Below, in pieces: positions 8,296 through 14,579 of a stretch of 24,053 bases of DNA. Each line of letters starts with the position of its first letter. Positions within the stretch are counted from its first letter, which is position 1. A program made the translations under genes and the position numbers. This stretch comes from Stenotrophomonas maltophilia (GTDB lineage: Bacteria; Pseudomonadota; Gammaproteobacteria; Xanthomonadales; Xanthomonadaceae). The stretch covers positions 1 to 24,053 of the forward strand of contig DEZI01000025.1 in the NCBI GenBank assembly GCA_002364755.1, written 5' to 3'. Under the pieces are notes generated by a model that worked only from the letters and a program-made list of their open reading frames with translations, did no database searches and was not told the origin of the DNA.

Positions 8296-8847
8296 TTACA
8301 GCTCCTCGACCACCACGTTGCGGTTGGTGTAGATGCAGATGTCGCCGGCGATGCCGATCGCTTCACTGGCGATGGTCCGTGCATCCAGCTCGGTATGCGC
8401 CATCAGCGCGCGGGCGGCCGACAGTGCGTAGGAACCACCGGAACCGATGGCGATGATGCCGTCCTCCGGCTCGATCACATCGCCGGTACCGCTGATGATC
8501 AGCGAGGTTTCCTTGTCGGCCACGGCCAGCAGGGCTTCCAGCTTGCCCAGGCGGCGTTCGGTACGCCAATCCTTGGCCAGCTCGACGGCGGCGCGCTGCA
8601 GCTGGCCATGCTTTTCCAGCTTGGCCTCGAACAGCTCGAACAGGGTGAAGGCATCGGCGGCGGCCCCGGCGAAGCCGGCCAGCACCTGGCCATCGCGGCC
8701 AAGGCGGCGCACCTTGCGCGCGTTGCCCTTCATCACCGTGTGGCCGAGGGTGACCTGGCCATCACCGGCAATGGCCACGTGATCGCCGCGGCGCACGCAG
8801 ACGATGGTGGTGGCGTGGAAAACATTGGGATTCTGACTGGGGTCCAT
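8296..8847 (-). CDS. hslV: HslV, peptidase subunit of the HslUV protease
   Basis: 183-residue N-terminal-nucleophile (proteasome beta-type) threonine peptidase that forms the double-hexameric chamber capped by HslU. The family core begins TTIVCVRRG, and the GDGQVTLG and GFAGAAADAFTLFELFE motifs are present. In E. coli the catalytic Thr follows the initiator Met directly. Here 12 residues (MDPSQNPNVFHA) precede it, making the nucleophile Thr13. Processing to expose it must therefore occur. No Met codon lies immediately before the Thr that would allow a short start. GGAGG four bases before the ATG at 8847 supports the long start, and I recall the same 183-residue form in Xanthomonas. It is cotranscribed with xerC upstream and hslU downstream. 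Confidence 0.95.
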   Translation of the reverse strand: MDPSQNPNVFHATTIVCVRRGDHVAIAGDGQVTLGHTVMKGNARKVRRLGRDGQVLAGFAGAAADAFTLFELFEAKLEKHGQLQRAAVELAKDWRTERRLGKLEALLAVADKETSLIISGTGDVIEPEDGIIAIGSGGSYALSAARALMAHTELDARTIASEAIGIAGDICIYTNRNVVVEEL

Positions 8848-8908
8848 GGAGCCTCCGGGGTGACACACCCAGAGGTGGGGCCTGCACCGCGCCCTTCAAG
8901 CCGCCCGC

Positions 8909-8925
8909 CCCTGCCGATGGCAGGG
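8909..8925. other. Short hairpin between xerC and hslV
   Basis: CCCTGCC and GGCAGGG form a 7-bp stem around a GAT loop in the 85-bp gap between xerC and hslV. There is no T tract, so it is not an obvious terminator. It may be a processing or attenuation site, or chance in GC-rich DNA. Confidence 0.35.
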
Positions 8926-8932
8926 CCAGCGT

Positions 8933-9829
8933 TCAGCTTTCTTCGCCCGCCGCCGGCCCCGGTTTGCGCTTGGCGCGCGGATGCGCGGCGTCGTAGACCT
9001 TGGCCAGGTGCTGGAAATCCAGATGGGTGTAGATCTGCGTGGTGGCGATGTCGGCGTGACCGAGCAGTTCCTGCACGCCGCGCAGGTCGCCGGAGGATTC
9101 GAGGATGTGGCTGGCGAAACTGTGCCGCAGCATATGCGGGTGCACGTGCTTGAACAGGCCTTGGCGCTGGGCCAGCTGGCGTATGCGGATCTGCACCGCA
9201 CGCTGGCTGATCGGCCCGTTGCGGCCGGGGAACACCGGCGTCGCCGGGCCGCCGCCACTTTCCGCGCGCCAAGCCAACAGCGCTTCGCGTGCGGGCCGCC
9301 CGAACGGCACCCGGCGCTGGCGGTTGCCCTTGCCCAGCACGTTGACCAGGCCGCTGTCGAAATCCAGGTCGCGCCAGGTCAGCGCACACACTTCGCTCAG
9401 GCGCAGGCCCGAGGAATAGAACAGTTCCAGCAGCGCGCGATCGCGACGGCCGAGTTCACCTTCCGGTTCCAGTTCGACCAGCTGCACCGCTTCGTCGGCA
9501 TCGAGCACCTGCGGCAGGCGCCGCGGCGCACGGGGCGCCTTCAGAGTCGCGGCCGGGCTCACCTCGATGCGCCCATGCTTGAGCAGCCAGGCATAGAAGC
9601 TGCGGCAGGCCGACAGGCGGCGCTGCAGGCTCTTGGCCGACAGCCCGCGACGATGCTCGTCAGCGACGAACTGGCGCAGCGTTTCAGCATCCAGTGCCTC
9701 CACTGCCACGCCGCGCGGTTCCACCCACACCGACAGCGCGTCCAGGTCACGGCGGTAGGCATCGAGCGTATGCGCCGACATCCGCCGCTCCACCTGCAGG
9801 TGCTGCAGGAAATGCTGTACCGCGCTCAT
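8933..9829 (-). CDS. xerC: XerC, site-specific tyrosine recombinase
   Basis: 298-residue tyrosine recombinase that, with XerD, resolves chromosome dimers at dif during cell division. The SAM-like core-binding domain occupies about residues 1-87 and the catalytic domain about 106-285. The catalytic set is complete: Arg143 (GLRLSE), Lys167 (GKGNRQRRVP), His232 and Arg235 (HMLRHSFASH), His258 (LLGHADIATT) and the nucleophile Tyr267 (QIYTHLD). XerC is preferred over XerD or an integron or phage integrase because of its position after dapF and DUF484, the same order as the E. coli dapF-yigA-xerC cluster. It starts 16 bp after the DUF484 stop. No recombination site is visible beside it. Confidence 0.93.
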   Translation of the reverse strand: MSAVQHFLQHLQVERRMSAHTLDAYRRDLDALSVWVEPRGVAVEALDAETLRQFVADEHRRGLSAKSLQRRLSACRSFYAWLLKHGRIEVSPAATLKAPRAPRRLPQVLDADEAVQLVELEPEGELGRRDRALLELFYSSGLRLSEVCALTWRDLDFDSGLVNVLGKGNRQRRVPFGRPAREALLAWRAESGGGPATPVFPGRNGPISQRAVQIRIRQLAQRQGLFKHVHPHMLRHSFASHILESSGDLRGVQELLGHADIATTQIYTHLDFQHLAKVYDAAHPRAKRKPGPAAGEES

Positions 9830-9845
9830 CGTCGTGCGTCCCGGC

Positions 9846-10520
9846 TCAGCGCTCGAAGCGCTTCAGGCCGGCGACCAGGGCATCACCCATCATGCGCAGG
9901 AACAGCGTGCCCATGCCCGGGTAGAAGCGGTTGGCATCGTGGCTGCCGACGGCGATCAGTCCGATGCCCGGCAGCGGCAGCAGTGCGGTGGTCTGCACTT
10001 CGTCGCTGCGCGCGCCATACAGCACGGCGTTCTTTTCCGGCTGCAGGCGCCCACAGATCGGCTCGCCGTCCTTCAGGCAATCGCGGAAAGGGCCCAGCTG
10101 CGCATCATCAGCGGCGATCACCTGCAGCCACTCGGCCTGCTCCAGGCCAGCCACCGGCGTGTGAACCACCAGCCTCACCAGGTCGCCGGCGAAATCTTCC
10201 TGCAGCGAGGCTGCCATCGCACGCAGGGTGTCGGCGGCGTTGTCCTGCTTCATCATGGCCAAGGTCAGCTGGTGCGTGCGCACCGCCAACCGCTCGTTGA
10301 CCTGGGCAGTTGCGCCCAGGTCTGCCAACCGTCGCGCCAGCTCGCGGTTCTTCTCGCGCAGCACTTCCAGCTGGTAGCTGGCCAGCGACGCGGTGGGGCC
10401 GTCATCGCGTGGCACCACCAGGGTCAGGGCCAGGTCCGGGAACTGCTTGAGGAAGCCGGGATGGCGCCGCAACCACGCAGCGACATCATGGCCCCCGAGC
10501 TTGTCGACGGTCTCACTCAT
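9846..10520 (-). CDS. DUF484 family protein (YigA-like)
   Basis: 224-residue DUF484 protein, the homologue of E. coli YigA; the molecular function is unknown. Residues about 10-85 carry the family pattern: DVAAWLRRHPGFLKQFPDL, a VVPRDDG segment, and a helical stretch LEVLREKNRELARRLADL likely to form a short coiled coil. The C-terminal part is predicted to have a GAF-like fold, as reported for the family. Its start overlaps the dapF stop by 4 bp (ATGA), so the two are translationally coupled. Persistent linkage with dapF and xerC is its main known feature. The start at 10520 was chosen over upstream options because of this overlap and because the family begins near here. Confidence 0.88.
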   Translation of the reverse strand: MSETVDKLGGHDVAAWLRRHPGFLKQFPDLALTLVVPRDDGPTASLASYQLEVLREKNRELARRLADLGATAQVNERLAVRTHQLTLAMMKQDNAADTLRAMAASLQEDFAGDLVRLVVHTPVAGLEQAEWLQVIAADDAQLGPFRDCLKDGEPICGRLQPEKNAVLYGARSDEVQTTALLPLPGIGLIAVGSHDANRFYPGMGTLFLRMMGDALVAGLKRFER

Positions 10521-11368
10521 GCGATCCACTCCCCTTCGAAGACGAATGCGGTCGGGCCGGCCATCACCACCGGCTGCCCTTCGCCCGGCCACTGGATGCG
10601 AAGTTCGCCACCGGGCAGGCTGATGCGTGCATCGGCCTGCAGGCGGCCGCGCTGCATCAGGGTGACGGCGGCGGCGCAGGCACCACTGCCGCAGGCCAGG
10701 GTTTCGCCGACGCCACGTTCGTACACGCGCAGGCGTGCATGGTCCGGGCCCATCACCTGGGCGAAGCCCACGTTGACCGACTGGGGGAACGAGGCATGCT
10801 GCTGCAGCAGTGCGCCGACGCGCTCGACCGGCGCGGCATCGATCAGGCCCACTTCGATGACCGCGTGCGGATTGCCCATCGACACCGCCGAGAAGCGCAC
10901 GGTCTCGCCCTGCAGCGGCATCAGGTATTCATCGCGCGCATGGGCGAAGCCCACCAGCGGCACCTGCGACGGTTCGAACGCCGGCACGCCCATGGCCACC
11001 GAGAAGCGGCCATCGCCCAGCACCTGCACTTCGTGGCTGGCCAGCGGGCTGTCGATCACGAAGCGCTCGCCCTGGGCACTGCCCTCGCGCACCAGCCAGG
11101 CGGCGATGCAGCGCGCGCCGTTGCCGCACTGCTCGGAATTGGAACCGTCGGCGTTCCAGATCCGGTAGGACGCCACTGAGCCGTCCGCACGCGGGGCCTC
11201 GATGGTCAGGATCTGGTCGCAGCCTACGCCGGTGTGGCGGTCGGCCAGGCGCGCGGCCACTTCAGGGGTGGGCGGCGGCGTGCCGTCACGCAGGTCGATC
11301 ACTACGAAATCGTTGCCCGCACCGTGCATCTTGCTGAAGCGCAGGGCGTTGGAGCCAGCCTTACTCAT
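10517..11368 (-). CDS. dapF: DapF, diaminopimelate epimerase
   Basis: 283-residue cofactor-independent epimerase that converts LL- to meso-diaminopimelate, for lysine and peptidoglycan synthesis in the cytoplasm. The two pseudo-symmetric domains each contribute a catalytic cysteine: Cys81 in SNSEQCGNGARC and Cys226 in GETLACGSGAC. The N-terminus FSKMHGAGNDFVVID is diagnostic. The start at 11368 overlaps the lptM stop by 8 bp (ATGAGTAA), preceded by GGTGGGG. The far longer in-frame reading upstream runs through lptM on the same strand in another frame and was rejected. The stop overlaps the DUF484 start by 4 bp. Confidence 0.96.
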   Translation of the reverse strand: MSKAGSNALRFSKMHGAGNDFVVIDLRDGTPPPTPEVAARLADRHTGVGCDQILTIEAPRADGSVASYRIWNADGSNSEQCGNGARCIAAWLVREGSAQGERFVIDSPLASHEVQVLGDGRFSVAMGVPAFEPSQVPLVGFAHARDEYLMPLQGETVRFSAVSMGNPHAVIEVGLIDAAPVERVGALLQQHASFPQSVNVGFAQVMGPDHARLRVYERGVGETLACGSGACAAAVTLMQRGRLQADARISLPGGELRIQWPGEGQPVVMAGPTAFVFEGEWIA

Positions 11369-11612
11369 CCCCACCGTCCACCGGCTTGATCGGGTCCGGG
11401 GTGACCGAGGGGCTGCCGTCGCTGGTCGGCTGGGTCGCGGCGGGGGTGGCTTCCGGGCTGGTTTCGGGCGCGACGGCCGGTTCGACGGTCTCTTCCACCG
11501 GCACCGGCTTCTGCGGCAGTACCAGCGGGCCCTTGTTGCCACAGGCGGACAGGAACAGCAGCGAGGCCGCTGCCAGCGGAATCAGGATGGCGTTGCGATG
11601 GGGGATCTTCAT
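11361..11612 (-). CDS. lptM: LptM (YifL-like) LPS translocon maturation lipoprotein
   Basis: 83-residue small lipoprotein. Residues 1-23 form a lipoprotein signal ending LSAC, with Cys24 lipidated. The mature protein starts CGNKGPLVLPQKP, the hallmark of the LptM/YifL family. In E. coli LptM binds the LPS translocon LptD/LptE and helps LptD fold with correct disulfides. The tail (about 33-83) is rich in Pro, Glu, Thr and Ser and looks disordered. This protein is somewhat longer than the E. coli one (67 residues). It sits directly upstream of dapF, as yifL does in E. coli. No Shine-Dalgarno site precedes the ATG and a -10 box lies only 7 bp away, suggesting leaderless translation. Confidence 0.9.
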   Translation of the reverse strand: MKIPHRNAILIPLAAASLLFLSACGNKGPLVLPQKPVPVEETVEPAVAPETSPEATPAATQPTSDGSPSVTPDPIKPVDGGDE

Positions 11613-11619
11613 GCGCCCG

Positions 11620-11625
11620 AGTATA
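11620..11625 (-). promoter_or_regulatory. Candidate -10 box of the lptM-dapF operon promoter
   Basis: TATACT read on the minus strand ends 7 bases before the lptM ATG, placing the predicted transcription start at or one base from that ATG. The -35 region (around 11643-11648) has no good match. If real, the operon message would be leaderless. Confidence 0.5.
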
Positions 11626-11647
11626 GCCATTGGCGGCTGAGCGGTAG

Positions 11648-11670
11648 GTAGAGTCGACCGTTGGTCGACT
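11648..11670 (+). repeat. SMAG-type repeat, GTCGACC stem variant
   Basis: GTAG head, then AGTCGACC/GGTCGACT arms around GTT. The head and size match the other SMAG copies, but the stem sequence is a different subclass. It is the left partner of an inverted pair with 11712-11734, with 41 bp between them. Confidence 0.8.
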
Positions 11671-11711
11671 ATCGCGCGCAGCGCGGGGTTTTCGTCGGCG
11701 GCCGGGAGAGC

Positions 11712-11734
11712 AGTCGACCAACGGTCGACTCTAC
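11712..11734 (-). repeat. SMAG-type repeat, GTCGACC stem variant, inverted partner
   Basis: Exact reverse complement of the element at 11648-11670, with the GTAG head on the minus strand at 11734-11731. The two copies could fold into one long hairpin or two small ones. It is followed after 2 bp by a CGCCGGGC-class copy. Confidence 0.8.
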
Positions 11735-11736
11735 CC

Positions 11737-11759
11737 CGCCGGGCATGGCCCGGCGCTAC
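11737..11759 (-). repeat. SMAG repeat, GTAG head on the minus strand
   Basis: Perfect CGCCGGGC/GCCCGGCG stem with a CATG centre and GTAG head at 11759-11756 on the minus strand. It faces the copy at 11777-11799, giving a second inverted pair separated by 17 bp. Confidence 0.9.
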
Positions 11760-11776
11760 CGATACCATTCACACGG

Positions 11777-11799
11777 GTGGCGCCGGGCCATGCCCGGCG
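11777..11799 (+). repeat. SMAG repeat with a GTGG head
   Basis: The head reads GTGG instead of GTAG, followed by a perfect CGCCGGGC/GCCCGGCG stem. It ends 5 bp before the stop codon of the DUF454 gene. It is the fourth palindrome in a 152-bp cluster. Confidence 0.85.
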
Positions 11800-11804
11800 G
11801 GGCG

Positions 11805-12224
11805 TTATTCCGGCGGCGGCAGCGGCCGCGTCCACAGCCAGATCGCCACCACGGTCATGCTGCCGATGGAAAACCACTTGACCCAGGCGATCGGCACGCA
11901 CCACAGCATGATGCCGGCGCACGCGGCCATGGTGATCGTGGCCATCCACTTGCCGTAGCGGCTGACCGCGCCGTGCGCCTGCCAGTTGGCGATGGCCGGG
12001 CCGAACCGCGGGTGCTGCAGCAGCCAGGTGTGCAGGCGCTCGGAGCCGCGCGAGGCGGCCCAGGCCGAAATCAGGATGAATACGGTGGTCGGCAGGCCCG
12101 GCACGAAGATGCCGACGATGCCGGTGCCGAGGCTGGCATAGGCCAGCAGCCACCACGCCCAGCGGAAACGCACCACGCGCGGTGGCGGCCTGTCATCCGG
12201 AGGCGGTGGTGCGGGCGCGGTCAT
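11805..12224 (-). CDS. DUF454 (YbaN-like) inner-membrane protein
   Basis: 139-residue membrane protein of the DUF454/YbaN family; function unknown. A Pro-rich cytoplasmic N-terminus (1-18) is followed by a hydrophobic region at about 22-55 containing GIFVPGLPTTVFILISAWAASRGSERLHTWLLQHPRFGP, the conserved family block here. Further hydrophobic segments lie at about 95-132, giving three or four membrane passes. It lies downstream of the oligopeptidase B gene on the same strand, separated by a strong hairpin, so cotranscription is uncertain. No partner genes suggest a role. Confidence 0.85.
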   Translation of the reverse strand: MTAPAPPPPDDRPPPRVVRFRWAWWLLAYASLGTGIVGIFVPGLPTTVFILISAWAASRGSERLHTWLLQHPRFGPAIANWQAHGAVSRYGKWMATITMAACAGIMLWCVPIAWVKWFSIGSMTVVAIWLWTRPLPPPE

Positions 12225-12243
12225 GGCCGCAAGGATACTGGTT

Positions 12244-12272
12244 CAGGGTGCCGGGCAGTGCCCGGCACCCTG
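12244..12272. terminator. Strong GC hairpin after the oligopeptidase B gene
   Basis: CAGGGTGCCGGGCA and TGCCCGGCACCCTG are perfect 14-base inverted arms around one central base, 7 bp after the oligopeptidase B stop. No T tract follows on the minus strand, so it could be a message-stabilising palindrome rather than a terminator. Its inner part (GTGCCGGGC) resembles the small hairpin at 19183-19201. Confidence 0.55.
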
Positions 12273-12278
12273 TCGCGA

Positions 12279-14390
12279 TCACGGCTGGACGATACCCAGC
12301 TGCTGCAGCACGAACGCATACGACTCGGACAGCTCGCGGTAACGCTGGAAGCGTCCGGACTTGCCGCCGTGGCCGGCTTCCATGTTCGTGCGGAAAACGA
12401 TCGGGTAGTGGCCGGTGTTGTCGTCACGCAGCTTGGCCACCCACTTTGCCGGTTCCCAGTACTGCACCTGCGAATCCCACAGGCCGGTGCCCACGAACAG
12501 CGACGGGTAGGCCTGCTTCCTGACGTTGTCGTAGGGCGAGTAGGACAGCATGTAGTCGTAGTACTGCTTCTGTTCCGGGTTGCCCCACTCGTCGTACTCG
12601 TTGGTGGTCAGCGGAATGGTCGGGTCGAGCATGGTGGTGACCACGTCGACGAACGGCACCTGCGCCACCATCACCCGGTAATCCTGCGGCGCCTGGTTGG
12701 CCACCGCGCCCATCAGCAGGCCACCGGCGCTGCCACCGGAGGCGGCGACGCGGTCCTTGGCCGCCCAACCCTGCGCCACCAGGCCACGGGTGACGTCGAT
12801 GAAGTCGTTGAAGGTGTTCAGCTTGTGCAGCAGCTTGCCGTTCTCGTACCAGTCGCGGCCCATTTCCTGGCCGCCACGGATGTGGGCAATGGCGTAGACC
12901 ACGCCACGGTCGAGCAGGCTCACCGCGGTCTGGTTGAAGTACGGGTCCATCGACATGCCGTAGCTGCCGTAGGCGTACTGGAACAGCGCGCCCTTGCCAT
13001 CCTTCTGGTAGCCCTTGCGGTAGACCAGCGACACCGGCACCTTCACCCCGTCGCGCGCGGTGATCCAGACGCGGTCGGTCTCGTACTTCGAGGCGTCATA
13101 GCCGATGACCGGCTGCACCTTCAGCTGGCGACGCTCGCCGGTGGCGGTGTTCAGTTCGAACACGGTGGTCGGGGTGGTCATCGAGGTGTAGACGTAGCGA
13201 AGCCACTGGGTGTCGGCCTCGGTGTTGTCGCCCAGGCCCATCGAATACGCCGGCTCGTCGGCCTTCACGTAGTCGCTGCGGCCATCCTTGAACAGCAGGC
13301 GGATGCGCTCCAGGCCTTCGGAACGTTCGGCGATGGCGGTGTAGCTGTCGAACAGCTCGAAGCCTTCGATGAACACCGCATCGTCGTGCGTGATCCAGTC
13401 CTTCCACTGCGCACGCGAGGTGGCATCGGTGGGCGCGGTGACCAGCTTGAAGTTCTTCGCCCCATCGTTGGTGCGGATCACCCAGCGGCCGTCGTAATGG
13501 TCGGCGTCGTACTCGACGTCACGCTGGCGCGGGGCCAGCACGGTGAAGGTGGTCGGGTCGCTGGCCGGGGCGTAGCGCTCTTCCGAGGACACGGTGCTGT
13601 GCACGCCGATGGTGATGAAGCGATCGTCGCGGGTGCGGCCGATGCCCATGTAGAAGCTGTCGTCCTTCTCTTCGTAGACGACAGTGTCGGCGCTGGCCGG
13701 GGTGCCCAGCACGTGCTTCTTCACCCGCACGGTCAGCAGGGTTTCCGGATCGTTCTCGACGTACAGCACGGTGCGGTTGTCGTCGGCCCAGACCAGGTTG
13801 CCGGAGCTGCCGGTGATGACGTCGGGCAGCACCTTGCCGGTGGCCAGGTCCTTGAAGCGGATGGTGTACTGGCGGCGGCCGACGTCATCGTCGGCCCAGG
13901 CCAGCAGCTGGTTGTCCTGGCTGACTTCCATCGCGCCGACGCTGAAATAGCCCTTGCCGGCGGCCATCGCGTTGACGTCGAGCAGGACTTCCTCGGCCGC
14001 CTCCATGCTGCCCTTGCGGCGCGCGTGGATGGGGTAGTCCTGGCCGGTCTCGTAACGGCTGTAGTACCAGTAGCCGCGCTCGCGCGCCGGCACGCTGGAA
14101 TCGTCCTGCTTGATGCGGCCGACGATTTCCTTGTACAGGGTGTCTTCGAGCGGCTTCAGCGGCGCCAGCAGCTGGTCGGTGTAGGCATTCTCGGCCTGCA
14201 GGTAGGCCAGCATGTCCTTGTTCTCGCGCTTGTCGTCGCGCAGCCAGTAGTAGTCGTCGTTGCGGGTGGCGCCGAACGGCGCCTTGACCTCGTGCGGGTG
14301 CCTGGCGGCATCCGGCGGAACGGGCGGGGTGGCGGCGGTAACGGTGCTGGTCATCAGGCTGGCAAGCAACAGGCAGAGGGTGGATTTCAT
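12279..14390 (-). CDS. ptrB: Oligopeptidase B, exported S9A serine peptidase
   Basis: 703-residue S9A peptidase that cleaves short peptides after Arg or Lys. A Sec signal peptide spans residues 1-20 (MKSTLCLLLASLMTSTVTAA), which sends it to the periplasm, unlike E. coli PtrB, which has no signal. The beta-propeller (about 90-420) precedes the alpha/beta-hydrolase domain. The catalytic triad is visible: Ser554 in GGSAGG, Asp639 in GLWDSQVQYWEP and His674 in EAGHGGKSG. The motifs RNDDYYWLRDD near the N-terminus and GTGLWDSQVQYWEPAKW favour oligopeptidase B over prolyl oligopeptidase. AGGAG precedes the ATG by nine bases. It is divergent from the aminotransferase gene and is not in an operon with the other S9A peptidase. 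Confidence 0.93.
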   Translation of the reverse strand: MKSTLCLLLASLMTSTVTAATPPVPPDAARHPHEVKAPFGATRNDDYYWLRDDKRENKDMLAYLQAENAYTDQLLAPLKPLEDTLYKEIVGRIKQDDSSVPARERGYWYYSRYETGQDYPIHARRKGSMEAAEEVLLDVNAMAAGKGYFSVGAMEVSQDNQLLAWADDDVGRRQYTIRFKDLATGKVLPDVITGSSGNLVWADDNRTVLYVENDPETLLTVRVKKHVLGTPASADTVVYEEKDDSFYMGIGRTRDDRFITIGVHSTVSSEERYAPASDPTTFTVLAPRQRDVEYDADHYDGRWVIRTNDGAKNFKLVTAPTDATSRAQWKDWITHDDAVFIEGFELFDSYTAIAERSEGLERIRLLFKDGRSDYVKADEPAYSMGLGDNTEADTQWLRYVYTSMTTPTTVFELNTATGERRQLKVQPVIGYDASKYETDRVWITARDGVKVPVSLVYRKGYQKDGKGALFQYAYGSYGMSMDPYFNQTAVSLLDRGVVYAIAHIRGGQEMGRDWYENGKLLHKLNTFNDFIDVTRGLVAQGWAAKDRVAASGGSAGGLLMGAVANQAPQDYRVMVAQVPFVDVVTTMLDPTIPLTTNEYDEWGNPEQKQYYDYMLSYSPYDNVRKQAYPSLFVGTGLWDSQVQYWEPAKWVAKLRDDNTGHYPIVFRTNMEAGHGGKSGRFQRYRELSESYAFVLQQLGIVQP

Positions 14391-14517
14391 GAGATAGGGC
14401 TCCTTGAGGGGCAATGCAATGGCGTCCCTGAGCCCGAGTCTGGGTTGCGGACGGACGGCGGGCAACCCTGCGGAACGTCATGGTGGCCATGCCTGCCGGC
14501 AGTACCGCGACTTTGCT

Positions 14518-14556
14518 GGGGTCAGAGCCGTTTGCAGGCAAAAGGGATCCGACCCC
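14518..14556. repeat. Palindromic repeat with GGGGTCAGAGCC and GGATCCGACCCC ends
   Basis: 39-bp element with conserved ends GGGGTCAGAGCC and GGATCCGACCCC around the partly self-complementary core GTTTGCAGGCAAAAG. The ends match copies at 21044-21072 and 23818-23858. It lies 23 bp upstream of the aminotransferase start codon, so it may be transcribed as leader RNA. The rest of the divergent gap (14391-14517) shows no confident promoter. Confidence 0.75.
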
Positions 14557-14579
14557 GGGGCGCGGCGTACCATGGCGGC

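Noticed and set aside
8933..9829. Phage or integron integrase indicating a mobile element
   Set aside because: The tyrosine recombinase sits in the conserved dapF-DUF484-xerC order with no att repeats, tRNA or cargo genes, so XerC is the simpler reading.
11648..11799. CRISPR array
   Set aside because: The repeats are GTAG-headed palindromes in alternating orientation with unequal gaps. There are no regular spacers and no cas genes.
11661..14579. A long upstream extension of the aminotransferase frame
   Set aside because: The frame is open across the opposite strand of oligopeptidase B and the DUF454 gene. The family N-terminus begins at 14580, and the extension is low in protein-like character.
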